In this document: one piece after another, positions 1 to 8,126 of the stretch
Position numbering within the stretch: position 1 is the stretch's first letter
Layout of the letters: each line of letters starts with the position of its first letter
Origin: Acidobacteriota bacterium
GTDB lineage: Bacteria; Acidobacteriota; Vicinamibacteria; Vicinamibacterales; Vicinamibacteraceae
Direction: 5' to 3'
DNA: 28,286 nucleotides
Assembly (NCBI GenBank): GCA_023429845.1
Contig: JAEZCY010000373.1
Span: 1 to 28,286, forward strand
Notes under the pieces: model-generated
Seen by the model: only the letters and a program-made list of their open reading frames with translations
What the model was told of the DNA's origin: nothing
Database searches by the model: none
Position numbers and translations under genes: made by a program

Positions 1-2905
1 CCAGCCCCGCCTGCTGCGGCACCTGCGTCGGCGCGAACGACAGGTCCAGCCGCACGCTCGTCCAGTCGGACGGCAGGTCCCGGAACAGGCTGTTGCGCGT
101 GTTGTTCAATCCTTCCCACAGGTCGCCGTGGTCGGCCGGAATCTGCAGCGCCGTCCCGGTGTAGCTCACCACCGCGCCACTGCTCTGCTCCGTGTTCCGG
201 CCCGCCCCGCTCGCCGTCCGCGCCAGGAAGTCCCAGCCCGCCGCCAGCAAGCTGGCTCGATTGCCGTAGGTCAGCGGGTACACCCCGGGCTCGGGCGGCG
301 CCTGCACCGTCAGCGTCACCGGGATCACCACCGGACTCCCCGAGGCGCCCGATGCCGTCACCGTTACGGAGCGTGCGTACGTCCCCGGTGCGAGACCCGA
401 CGCATTCACTGCGACGGTCACCGTGCCGGAACCCGTTCCCGTGGCCGGACTCACCGACAGCCCGGCTGGGCCCGTGCCCGTCGCGGCGGCTTCCCACACC
501 AACGTGCCGCCGCCCGCATTGCTGATGCTGAACGTCTGCGGCGTCGGCGTACCTCCCTCGGCGGTCACGAAGTTCAGGCTCGACACGCTCGTGGCCAGGG
601 CCGGAGTCCAGTTGGTGGCCCCTTGCACTTCGACACTCCGGAACGTCGCCGTCGGGTACCCGCCCGGCGAGCCTCCACTGACGAGCGCCAGGCGCGGATT
701 CACCAGGGAGTGAGCCACCGAGCCGAGTGTGTGCCAGGTCAGCCCGTCGGCGGAGTACAGACCGGTGATCGGACCCGACTGGCCCTGGCGGTCGAGACGG
801 AGGAACCACCGGGTGCTGCTGACGACGGTGTGCTCGTTCAGCGTCGCGGGCGCGCCGCCGACCTCGTGCTCGAAGACCACGTGCTGCGTGCCCGAGAACT
901 GACGAAGTACCTGAACGAAGTTGTCGTCGTCCTGATAGAGAGCAAGCCCAGCCTGCTGGACGGGCTGGAACGGTGCGAAGTCGAGCTGCACGCGGATGCT
1001 GGCCCAGTCGGCGGGCAGATCGTGGAAAAGCGTGTTGCGCGTGTTGTTCTCGCCCGCCCACAGATCGCCGGCGTCGACGGGCACGTGCACGGCCCCGCCG
1101 CCATAGCCGACTACGGCGCCGGCAGTCTGCTCGGTGTCGCGCAGTCCGCCGCTGGACGTCTGTGCGACGAAGTCCCAACCCGCTGCGAGCAGACTTGCCC
1201 GGTCCGGATAGTCGAGGGTGAACTGTTCGGTCCCCGGGGGCACGACACGCAACACGACGGGCACGGAGACCGCGCCATTAGCAGCGTTGGGCGATGTGAT
1301 CTCGATGTTCCGCTGGTAGGTGCCGGGCGCCAAGCCAGAGGTGTTGATGCCGACGGTCACCGTTCCTGGCGAGCTCCCGCTGGCCGGGCTCACCGATACC
1401 CATGAGGGTCCGGCCCCTGTAACGGTGGCCGTCCAGGGGAGAGTCCCCCCGCCTGCGTTGCCAATCGCCAGCGTCCGGGGCGCGACTCCCTCGCCGGCCG
1501 TCGCGGTCAGATCGAACGCCTCCGGGGAGACGACGAGAATCGCCGGAACAGCCGTCAGTGCGACGGAGACCGTCCGGGTGGCGGTCGCCGACACGGGCGC
1601 GTTGAAGTAGACGAAGCGCCCATCGGACTCCTGGCGAACCTCGAACTGGACCGGATTGCCGTCCACGGTGACAGCACCCGCGTATCGGGACGGTTCCAGG
1701 GCAACGCGCAGGGTGATGACGTCGGTCGCCTTGAACGCGGGCTCGAACTCGCGCAGCGCGGACCCGGAGACGTCGAGCCTCCTGAACGTGAAGGCCACCG
1801 TCGATGACGTCTGGCTGTAGTCAGCGATGACGGTACGGTCCCGCTGAAGGATGTACTTCACCACCGTGCCGATGGGCGCGAACCAGAGGTCGCGGGTCGT
1901 CGCGTACGCGATGGCGCCGTCGTCGTTCGTGAACGCGTGGAGCACGAGATTGGCCCACTTGCCCTGCGCTTCGGCCGCGTCCGCGATCACGCGGAGGTCT
2001 GCGGGCGGAAACGGCACATGCTCGTGGGAGTTGAAGCTCTTGAGGTTCATGAAGTTCGAGGGCGAGGCGTCCTCGAGCTCGTTGATGTTGTAGCCGCGCG
2101 TGGACAGAAAGTAGTCCGCGGCGATCGCCTGCTGCGCTGGCCTCGTGAACCCGCAGGGCCAGACTGCCGAGATCACGTCGTCTGGCGCCTGCGTGAGACT
2201 GACCAGGCCTGCGACGTTGGCTTCGATTTCGTCGCGCAGTGTCGCCTCGTCGAGCGCGTAGCAGTAGTGGCTGACGAAATGCGGTCCGAGCTCCATGCCG
2301 GCGGCGTGCAACTGGTCGTAACCAGCGGGTGGCACGAGGCCATTCATCACGAACGTGCCTGCACGGCCGTTCGCGACCAATTCCGTGAACCCCGAGAGAT
2401 AGCCGTCGTCGGTTGACACACTGAACGCGCCGCGCCGGCCGTCCTTCCAGGTAGCGACGCGCACCGGCACGGAGGGGTTGATGACCAGTTGAACGGACAC
2501 CGACTGCGCGGGCCCCGAGCTGGGCGTGATGGTCAGCAGGCCCTGGTGCACGCCGACGGGCAACCCCGCGCAGTTCGCGACGATCGAGATCTGCGAGGGT
2601 GTCGTGCCTCCGTTGGCCGTCACCTGGAGCCATGGCACGTTGCTCGTGAGCGACCAGTTGATTGCCTCGTCGTCGGCAGCCGCCACCGTGAGCGTCCGTG
2701 GCGTGTTGCACGTCTGACCCGCGACACCGGGAAACACGAGCTGATTCGGGCTGACCGCCAGGGCCGGACTTGACGGCTGACCGGCGATGCCGGCCGCTTC
2801 CGCACTCGCGGCCCGCGACACGCCGCTTCCCGCCGTGAAGAGCACCAACAGGGCAATGGCGAAGTGCGGAAGGCGGAGGCCGAGAGAGTGGCTGTAAATG
2901 TTCAT
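1..2905 (-). CDS. Secreted multidomain polysaccharide deacetylase (NodB) with BACON-like and concanavalin-like repeats, 3' end cut by window
   Basis: An uninterrupted frame of 968 codons runs from ATG 2905 to the left edge with no stop, so the C-terminus is missing. Residues 1 to about 37 look like a signal peptide (hydrophobic stretch around 15-25, then AxA-type sites), so the protein is exported. Order of domains: BACON-like Ig fold (about 45-145); NodB-type deacetylase (about 155-350) with STDDG (D166, D167), HFVSH (H209, H213), WPCG (249-252) and an LH pair at 322-323, matching the metal-binding and catalytic motifs of the family; then BACON-like (about 453-555), concanavalin/DUF1349-like (about 565-765), BACON-like and a second concanavalin-like domain running to the edge. 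NodB enzymes remove N- or O-acyl groups from polysaccharides; the beta-rich modules probably bind glycan. No clear ribosome site precedes the ATG. The catalytic motifs suggest an active enzyme; the substrate is unknown. Confidence 0.88.
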   Translation of the reverse strand, partial: MNIYSHSLGLRLPHFAIALLVLFTAGSGVSRAASAEAAGIAGQPSSPALAVSPNQLVFPGVAGQTCNTPRTLTVAAADDEAINWSLTSNVPWLQVTANGGTTPSQISIVANCAGLPVGVHQGLLTITPSSGPAQSVSVQLVINPSVPVRVATWKDGRRGAFSVSTDDGYLSGFTELVANGRAGTFVMNGLVPPAGYDQLHAAGMELGPHFVSHYCYALDEATLRDEIEANVAGLVSLTQAPDDVISAVWPCGFTRPAQQAIAADYFLSTRGYNINELEDASPSNFMNLKSFNSHEHVPFPPADLRVIADAAEAQGKWANLVLHAFTNDDGAIAYATTRDLWFAPIGTVVKYILQRDRTVIADYSQTSSTVAFTFRRLDVSGSALREFEPAFKATDVITLRVALEPSRYAGAVTVDGNPVQFEVRQESDGRFVYFNAPVSATATRTVSVALTAVPAILVVSPEAFDLTATAGEGVAPRTLAIGNAGGGTLPWTATVTGAGPSWVSVSPASGSSPGTVTVGINTSGLAPGTYQRNIEITSPNAANGAVSVPVVLRVVPPGTEQFTLDYPDRASLLAAGWDFVAQTSSGGLRDTEQTAGAVVGYGGGAVHVPVDAGDLWAGENNTRNTLFHDLPADWASIRVQLDFAPFQPVQQAGLALYQDDDNFVQVLRQFSGTQHVVFEHEVGGAPATLNEHTVVSSTRWFLRLDRQGQSGPITGLYSADGLTWHTLGSVAHSLVNPRLALVSGGSPGGYPTATFRSVEVQGATNWTPALATSVSSLNFVTAEGGTPTPQTFSISNAGGGTLVWEAAATGTGPAGLSVSPATGTGSGTVTVAVNASGLAPGTYARSVTVTASGASGSPVVIPVTLTVQAPPEPGVYPLTYGNRASLLAAGWDFLARTASGAGRNTEQSSGAVVSYTGTALQIPADHGDLWEGLNNTRNSLFRDLPSDWTSVRLDLSFAPTQVPQQAGL
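2..1549 (-). repeat. Tandem coding repeat, period 942 bases (314 residues)
   Basis: Within the secreted deacetylase, a BACON-like plus concanavalin-like unit is repeated. Unit one spans roughly 1549-608 and unit two 607 to the edge (partial). The anchor sequence encoding AAGWDF lies at 1169-1180 in one copy and 227-238 in the other, exactly 942 bases apart and in frame. The two concanavalin-like copies share NTEQ, GAVV, GDLW, NNTRN and QQAG in register. Domain limits are estimated by eye. Confidence 0.8.
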
Positions 2906-3307
2906 GGATGTTCGGCGTTGCTAACGCGATGTGCGGCGCTGTTCAGGGTGCGTCCGGCAGAACAGAGCACAGCGGGGGAGCCTGCCTCCGCACAGCAAGC
3001 GGGATGCCAGTGGTGCCGATGACCGATGACGAGAGCCGCTGCGCATCTGCCGCCCTCGGTAAGTTGTGCTTCTCGAGAGCGATACGGGAGCTGTAGTGAA
3101 CGCGTTGGGCGGACGGAGACGGAGTTGCAGCGGTCAGTCAGTACCGCGAAGAGAAGACTAAAGTCGGCAGTTGGCGAGCGGTGCGCACCCTTCCTCTCAT
3201 TCAGCCGACACGATGCGCTCCAGGCCTCTGGGCCCGTCGCGTCCGGCGGTGTGCGCTAAGGTTGTGCCGGTCGCTGCAAACGGCGACTCCGAGTGAGGTT
3301 GGATTCG
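2906..3307. other. Gene-free divergent intergenic region
   Basis: This gap of about 400 bases separates the minus-strand secreted deacetylase from the plus-strand GT2 gene, so both promoters should lie here. I see no convincing -35/-10 pair, no riboswitch-like structure and no believable small gene; the short open frames are Arg/Ser-rich and domain-free. The only local structure is a 6-base inverted repeat, CTGTTC (2939-2944) and GAACAG (2960-2965), with a 15-base spacer. Confidence 0.6.
3293..3298 (+). promoter_or_regulatory. Ribosome binding site deciding the GT2 start
   Basis: GTGAGG ends nine bases before ATG 3308. It makes that ATG a better start than the in-frame GTG at 3293, which is itself the first three bases of this element. 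Confidence 0.55.
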
Positions 3308-4303
3308 ATGCCACACAGAACGGCCGGAGCCGCTGTCTCGATCATCATCTGCACGGCGAACCGCCCTGCTGCCCTGAGGGAGACCTTGAGCTCACTTCAA
3401 GGGACGCACGTGCCCCCAGGGTGGGACGTCGAATTGATCGTCGTGGACAACGCGCCTTCCGACAGCACCAGAGCCGTCGTGCAGTGCTTCGACTGGCAGG
3501 GCGTGCATGTCAGGTATCTCTCAGAGTCCAGGCGGGGCAAGGGGCACGCGCTCAACACGGGAATCGCCGCTTCTACCGGCGATGTCCTCTTGTTCACCGA
3601 CGACGACGTTCGACCTTCACGCGAATGGCTCACGAAGATCAGCGAGCCGCTGCTTCTGAACCAGGCCGATGCCGTCGGAGGACGGGTTCGGCTGGCGCCA
3701 CACCTCGAGCGCCCGTGGTTGACCGACGACTACAAGCGCTGGTTGGCATGGTGCGAAGAGCCCGACCCGCGTTTCCCCAACGAGTTGATCGGCGCCAACA
3801 TGGGACTCCGGCGGTCGGTCCTGTCGGTCATCCCCGGCTTCGACCCCGAACTCGGGCCGGGCGCGGCCGGCCTCGGCGAGGACACGCTGATCGGCTGGCA
3901 GCTCGAACGGGGCGCCTTCCGCGTGCGGTTCGCTCCCGACGCGATGGTCGAGCATCATCCCGACCTTTCCCGCCTGCTCCGCTCGGCATGGTTGCGGATG
4001 GCTCAGGCACACGGCCGGAAAGACGCCTATCTGCTTCACCACTGGAAGCACCAGATACTGAGCGCACCGGCGGCCAGGATGCTCTGGCTTCGCCTGAAAC
4101 TTGCCGTCAGGCGGCGTGTCCAGCCGCCGATCCCATTGGACAGCGAAGGCTGTACGCGCTGGGAGATGAGTTATGTCGGTGACATAGAAATGTGCGGCGC
4201 CTATCTCCGGGAACGACGCCGCACACGGAACTATGAGCGTTACGGCCTCCAGCGACTGGACAGCCTGTCAGGCACGCTCGACTTGCCCGGCGGCCGACAG
4301 TAG
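3308..4303 (+). CDS. Glycosyltransferase family 2
   Basis: Predicted 331-residue cytoplasmic or membrane-associated GT-A enzyme that transfers a sugar from a nucleotide donor. Visible family marks: the N-terminal strand VSIIICTANRP (about 10-20), VDNAPSD (46-52), the metal-binding acidic triplet TDDDV (DDD 98-100) after RGKGHALNTG, the acceptor-side GANMGLRR, and the GEDTLIGWQLERG block (ED 191-192) that resembles the ED/QxxRW region of processive and rhamnosyl-type GT2 proteins. The chosen start has a good ribosome site; GTG 3293 is the alternative and adds five residues. It is the only glycosyltransferase on the plus strand in this window, and its last 36 bases overlap the 3' end of the GT8 gene on the other strand. 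Donor and acceptor cannot be read from sequence. Confidence 0.9.
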   Translation: MPHRTAGAAVSIIICTANRPAALRETLSSLQGTHVPPGWDVELIVVDNAPSDSTRAVVQCFDWQGVHVRYLSESRRGKGHALNTGIAASTGDVLLFTDDDVRPSREWLTKISEPLLLNQADAVGGRVRLAPHLERPWLTDDYKRWLAWCEEPDPRFPNELIGANMGLRRSVLSVIPGFDPELGPGAAGLGEDTLIGWQLERGAFRVRFAPDAMVEHHPDLSRLLRSAWLRMAQAHGRKDAYLLHHWKHQILSAPAARMLWLRLKLAVRRRVQPPIPLDSEGCTRWEMSYVGDIEMCGAYLRERRRTRNYERYGLQRLDSLSGTLDLPGGRQ

Positions 4304-5230
4304 CCGCCCAAGCCGGAAGACGCGGTTCCTGGCCCGGTAGACGAACGTGTTCAGGGCCGCGTACAGTTTCGAGCTCGCCGAGCGACGAAACAGCGTTCGA
4401 TTACGAATCTGCTCGTACATGGCAACGTGGCGGCCCGCGGCAGCCGGCAGCCACGGCTTGACGGCCGTCACGAAATGGACGACCGCTGGCCTTTCCGCTG
4501 CAGCCATCCTGTCGACGCGATGGTCCAGATGACCTTGGAAGTTGTAGCGCGTGTCCAGGGGGTGCCAGGCGCCCGCACACGCGACGTTCAGCGCGTCCTG
4601 GTCCGGGAATCGGGCCGACGGGTGTGAACGCAGGTAGTCCACGGCAGTGGCCATGAGGTCCCGGCGCACGCAGGCCTCGATGTCGAGCAGGAGCACGCCG
4701 GAGTTGAAGTAGGCATCGACCTGTGGCACCTCCGCCATCCAGTCCGCGCGTACGCTCCGCTTGAGCTGCGGGTCGATGTAGTAGTCGGGCACGGCACCGA
4801 CGGGAGCCCCGTGCAGGTTCGCCTGAGAGAGGTCAGCGAGATCCCCGAGCACCAGCACGTCGGCGTCCAGATAGAGGACGCGGCTCGCGCGACCGTGGAA
4901 CAGCCGCGGGATCTCGAGGCGTGCAAACGAGACGGGTGTCAGTCCGGATGGGAGGTCGTAGCTCCGGAACCGCTCGAGGTCCACGTCGATCCAGTGGAGG
5001 GTCGCCGACCCGGCCGGCAGCGAGGCGGCCACCTGCCGCCTGGTGCCCTCCGTGATGCGATCGGCGAGCACATGCAGGTCGAGAGGCCAGTGCCTGCTGT
5101 TGGCGTCGCACAGTGATCGCAGCGCGGTCGCCAGCGGCGCGGCAAACCCTTCGTCCCCGCCGAGCACCACCGGACACAGCCCCTCGGAACGCTCCCGCGA
5201 CGGCCGACGATGCGGGTTCGATGTCGCCAT
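4268..5230 (-). CDS. Glycosyltransferase family 8
   Basis: Predicted 320-residue retaining glycosyltransferase of the LgtC/glycogenin type. Evidence: the metal-binding DAD motif in YLDADVLVLGDL (D122, D124), FNSGVLLLD (175-183), a DQDALN block (210-215), and the C-terminal HF...KPW signature (H252, KPW 258-260) that contacts the nucleotide diphosphate in this family. The start is ATG 5230, which shares one base with the stop of the upstream GT4 gene (TGATG), so translation is probably coupled. The frame stays open upstream to 5467, but that stretch lies inside the GT4 gene and is Arg/Gly-rich without family similarity. It is the last gene of the flippase-GT4-GT8 trio. The family commonly uses UDP-Gal or UDP-Glc; the actual donor is unknown. 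Confidence 0.9.
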   Translation of the reverse strand: MATSNPHRRPSRERSEGLCPVVLGGDEGFAAPLATALRSLCDANSRHWPLDLHVLADRITEGTRRQVAASLPAGSATLHWIDVDLERFRSYDLPSGLTPVSFARLEIPRLFHGRASRVLYLDADVLVLGDLADLSQANLHGAPVGAVPDYYIDPQLKRSVRADWMAEVPQVDAYFNSGVLLLDIEACVRRDLMATAVDYLRSHPSARFPDQDALNVACAGAWHPLDTRYNFQGHLDHRVDRMAAAERPAVVHFVTAVKPWLPAAAGRHVAMYEQIRNRTLFRRSASSKLYAALNTFVYRARNRVFRLGRLLSAAGQVERA

Positions 5231-6465
5231 CAGTTGTGCCCTGCCTGGGCCCGCCCCTGCGTGACGCGTGGCACCGCCGAGCCCACGAATCGCTCGCGGG
5301 CGATTCTCGACAGATACGCCGCCCGGCGCATGGGCGCCTGGAGATAGTTCTCGATACACGGCCAGATGCGGCGCCGCGGTGCCGGCGCCGCGTCCACGAT
5401 CTCGAGGAACCGGCGCATCGACGCGTCGGTCTCGTAAGGGCGCGCATACGCCTGCACCCGCGCACATTCCTCGGCGTACGACTCCGGGTCGAGCTGCAGG
5501 ATGCGCTCGATCTCGTCCACGACGCGACGGGTCGGCGGTTCGCCTCGCCGATCACCGACGCTCCCGAGGGGAACCCGGTAGAGCGGGCCGTACGTGACGC
5601 CCTCGCGATCGTTGGCGATGGCCAGCACCCCCGGAACGCCGAACAGGGCCGCCTCGATGATCGTCGTGCCCATGCCGACGAAGACGTACGCCTCGGACAG
5701 CACCTGCCGACACCGCTCGTACGGCATCGCACCGGCCAGCGTCACGACGTGCTCGAGACCCCTGGCCTGGATCCGTCTGGACATCTCGTCCTCGAACTCT
5801 CCGGAGCCGTGGACCGTCCAGGTGACGCGGTGGCCCCGCTCGATGAGTTCACCGACGACATCGAGCATGTAGAAGTTGTAGCCCTTCATGTCACCGAGCC
5901 TGCCGACCGAGACGATGTGCCCGTGCCGCGGCGACCGTGGCGCGGGAATGAAGCGTCCGGAATCCACCGGCAGCAGCCAGAGCCGGCCGCCCTCCCCGTG
6001 ACGTGCTTCCAGGTCTTCGATGTGCTCCGGCGACATCATGATCCGGGCGGAGGCCGGCGTGTTCCGCAGGAAGCTCCGGAAGAAGAACCCGCGACCCTGC
6101 TCGTGGAGGTGCTGCCGCAGACCGTAGAAGCCGGCAATCGCCTTCGCACCGGTGAGTACCGCCAACTGGTAGGCGATCCACGCGGTCCGAAGTTCCCAGT
6201 TGAAGCTCTTGACGACGTCCGGCTTCGGGAGGCCGAGCTCGCGCCACATCCGCCGCGTCCGGAAGTAGTAGTTGAACTTCCAGTACCGCTCGCCGAGTGC
6301 CACGCAGCGGACGCCCTCGGGCAGGAGGGCGCCCCATTGCCGATCGGAAACGGTCAGTACCGTCACCTGGTGCCCGTGCGCGAGCAGCCAGTGGGACATC
6401 CGGACGATCTGCGTCTCGATGCCACCCCAGATACCCGGACTGGGATACACGAACAGGAAATGCAT
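5230..6465 (-). CDS. Glycosyltransferase family 4 (GT-B fold)
   Basis: Predicted 411-residue GT4 enzyme. The N-terminal half opens with FVYPSPGIWGGIETQIVRMS, the GG-containing acceptor-side loop typical of GT4. The C-terminal Rossmann half contains VSVGRLGDMKGYNF, a VHGSGEFEDEM block, and the donor-binding helix TTIIEAALFGVPGVLA with the conserved Glu. It acts at the cytoplasmic face of the inner membrane on a lipid-linked glycan, transferring with retention. It lies 27 bases downstream of the flippase stop and overlaps the GT8 start by one base, so the three form a compact transcription unit. Sugar specificity is not visible. Confidence 0.9.
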   Translation of the reverse strand: MHFLFVYPSPGIWGGIETQIVRMSHWLLAHGHQVTVLTVSDRQWGALLPEGVRCVALGERYWKFNYYFRTRRMWRELGLPKPDVVKSFNWELRTAWIAYQLAVLTGAKAIAGFYGLRQHLHEQGRGFFFRSFLRNTPASARIMMSPEHIEDLEARHGEGGRLWLLPVDSGRFIPAPRSPRHGHIVSVGRLGDMKGYNFYMLDVVGELIERGHRVTWTVHGSGEFEDEMSRRIQARGLEHVVTLAGAMPYERCRQVLSEAYVFVGMGTTIIEAALFGVPGVLAIANDREGVTYGPLYRVPLGSVGDRRGEPPTRRVVDEIERILQLDPESYAEECARVQAYARPYETDASMRRFLEIVDAAPAPRRRIWPCIENYLQAPMRRAAYLSRIARERFVGSAVPRVTQGRAQAGHN

Positions 6466-6492
6466 GACGTGAAGTTCTCGGCCGGATCGGGC

Positions 6493-8070
6493 TCAGCGCG
6501 CGGGAACGACCGGCCTGGACATCGCGAGGCGGAGTGCCCACGGCGGCAACCGCCGGTGCAGGCGTTCCATGCCGGGAATCTGCACGATCTCGCGCACGCA
6601 GTAGAACCCGACGAGGGCAACCAGCCCCGTCCCCACGATCGTGGCCCAGGGCTCTGCGAGCCAGTGGCGCACCCCGAACGCGATCGAGATGCTTGCGAGC
6701 CCGAGCGCCAGCAGCCGCCTGCTGGCGGGAGACCAGGAGAACCCCGACACCCCGCGCACCAGCACGAAGATCAAGACCGTATAGACCACATAGCAGCCGA
6801 GGAACGCCATCCCGACGCCCGGCAGGCCGAACATCCGCAGACCCACCCAGGCCAGGCCGATGTAGATGGTCCAGGCCACGGCGTCGGCGCAGACGAACGC
6901 CACGCCGCGCCCCTTGGCCATGAGGATGAATCCGATCGGCCATGCCGCCAGCCGCAGGAACATGCCGGCCATCTGCCACATCAGGATGTCGGCCGCGATG
7001 GCGAAGCGGCTGGAGTACATGACACTGATCACCCACGGCGCCAGCACGACGGTCGCCAGGATGCCGGGCAGCGCCAGCAGGAAGGACACCTCCGTCTGCT
7101 CGTTCACCATCCTGTTGCATCGGACATCGTCGTCTGCCACCGCGGTGAGCCTTGGGAAATAGTCCGTCCCCATCGCGGTCAGGATGAAGCCGACGTAGAC
7201 CATCGACAGCGCGCTGGCCGCCTGGAAGTAACCGGCGGCCTCCACGCCGGCCGAGCGCGTCACCATCACCCGGAGCACGAAGATGGTGCCCGTGCTCATG
7301 AGCGAGGTGGCAAGAAACGCCGTGCCGAGCCGGAGGAGCGGCCAGATGTCGCGCGCGGCCTCGCTCATGGCAAGGTGCACGCGCGGGAGGCGCAGCCGCC
7401 GGATGTAGAAGGACGAGACGAGGAGGCTCGCGGCCGACGCGAGCACCATGTACGGCGCTACCCCGTCGAGCCCCCAGACCAACACGATCGGGATGCTGAT
7501 CGCCGCGCCGGCGAGCGTGCCCCACACGTTGATGCGGGCCAGGTCGCCGATGCGGCGCAACCCGTTGAGAACGACGCCCTGCCCACCCGCCGCGGCGGTG
7601 AACAGCAGCGTGACCGACAGCAGGCCGACGGCGCCGGCGTGATCCTCGGAGCCGAAGACCAGGCGACTCGTCGAGGCGCGGAAGAAGAAGACGGCCGCTG
7701 CCGCCGCGATCCCCAACACCAGGTACGCATAGCGGAGAACCGCCGCGATGCGCGCCGCAGCGTCGAGGCCGCCGGTGCCGGACGCCGCGGCAATCTGGCG
7801 TACACCCGCCGGGCCGAAGCCGCCATCCACCAGGGTTCGGGAGAGCGTCACGATCGAGTCGAACAGCGCCTCGAGGCCGACGCCACCCGGCCCAAGGACG
7901 ACGGCGATGACCTTCGTCCGGACCATCCGGATCAGCAGCATCATGGCGCTCGAGCCGCCGATGATCGATGTTGACCTCAGCGCTTCAGCATGCGAGGACG
8001 ACGGCTCGGCGTGTCCGCCAGACGAACCCGACGGGTCACGGTCGGGTCTCGGTGACGCGGCTTCGTTCAA
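6493..8070 (-). CDS. Wzx-type lipid-linked oligosaccharide flippase (MOP/MATE-like superfamily)
   Basis: Predicted 525-residue polytopic inner-membrane protein with about 12 hydrophobic segments. It resembles O-antigen translocases of the WzxE group: LRSTSIIGGSS followed by an RTKVIAVVLGPGGVGLEAL block near the N-terminus, and MGTDYFPRL mid-protein with a long charged loop after it. The family flips undecaprenyl-diphosphate-linked repeat units to the periplasm. The start is placed at TTG 8070 because a GGAG lies eight bases upstream and because the conserved LRSTSIIGG block precedes the first internal ATG codons. The frame is open up to 8298, but that extension would overlap the divergent YdcF-like gene and looks non-coding. 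It heads a trio with GT4 and GT8. Confidence 0.87.
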   Translation of the reverse strand: MNEAASPRPDRDPSGSSGGHAEPSSSHAEALRSTSIIGGSSAMMLLIRMVRTKVIAVVLGPGGVGLEALFDSIVTLSRTLVDGGFGPAGVRQIAAASGTGGLDAAARIAAVLRYAYLVLGIAAAAAVFFFRASTSRLVFGSEDHAGAVGLLSVTLLFTAAAGGQGVVLNGLRRIGDLARINVWGTLAGAAISIPIVLVWGLDGVAPYMVLASAASLLVSSFYIRRLRLPRVHLAMSEAARDIWPLLRLGTAFLATSLMSTGTIFVLRVMVTRSAGVEAAGYFQAASALSMVYVGFILTAMGTDYFPRLTAVADDDVRCNRMVNEQTEVSFLLALPGILATVVLAPWVISVMYSSRFAIAADILMWQMAGMFLRLAAWPIGFILMAKGRGVAFVCADAVAWTIYIGLAWVGLRMFGLPGVGMAFLGCYVVYTVLIFVLVRGVSGFSWSPASRRLLALGLASISIAFGVRHWLAEPWATIVGTGLVALVGFYCVREIVQIPGMERLHRRLPPWALRLAMSRPVVPAR

Positions 8071-8126
8071 CGCACGGGCTCCAAGTGAGTGGCTGACACC
8101 GCGCTGCACTCGCGCCTGCACGGCGT
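8071..8126. promoter_or_regulatory. Short divergent intergenic spacer
   Basis: These 56 bases separate the flippase start (TTG 8070, minus) from the YdcF-like start (ATG 8127, plus), so promoters for both directions must lie here or within the neighbouring coding sequence. It contains the flippase ribosome site GGAG at 8079-8082. No clear -10/-35 elements are visible. Confidence 0.4.
8079..8082 (-). promoter_or_regulatory. Ribosome binding site for the flippase TTG start
   Basis: GGAG on the minus strand with an eight-base spacer to TTG 8070. It is the main reason to accept a rare TTG start for the flippase. Confidence 0.6.

Noticed and set aside
128..1405. A plus-strand open frame of 425 codons opposite the secreted deacetylase
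   Set aside because: The minus-strand frame here is continuous with recognisable repeated domains; the plus product is Arg-rich and featureless.
1821..2711. A minus-strand open frame of 296 codons in a different frame from the deacetylase
   Set aside because: It is out of frame with the domain-bearing reading frame that starts at 2905, and its product is Arg/Ala/His-rich low-complexity sequence.
2939..2965. Inverted repeat CTGTTC / GAACAG upstream of the secreted deacetylase
   Set aside because: Six base pairs with a 15-base spacer is close to chance in a window of this size, and no promoter elements flank it.
5113..7974. A very long plus-strand open frame of 953 codons
   Set aside because: It runs antisense through the GT8, GT4 and flippase genes, all of which have clear family motifs. 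Its product is Arg/His/Pro/Asp-rich with no domain, as expected for a frame opposite GC-rich coding sequence.
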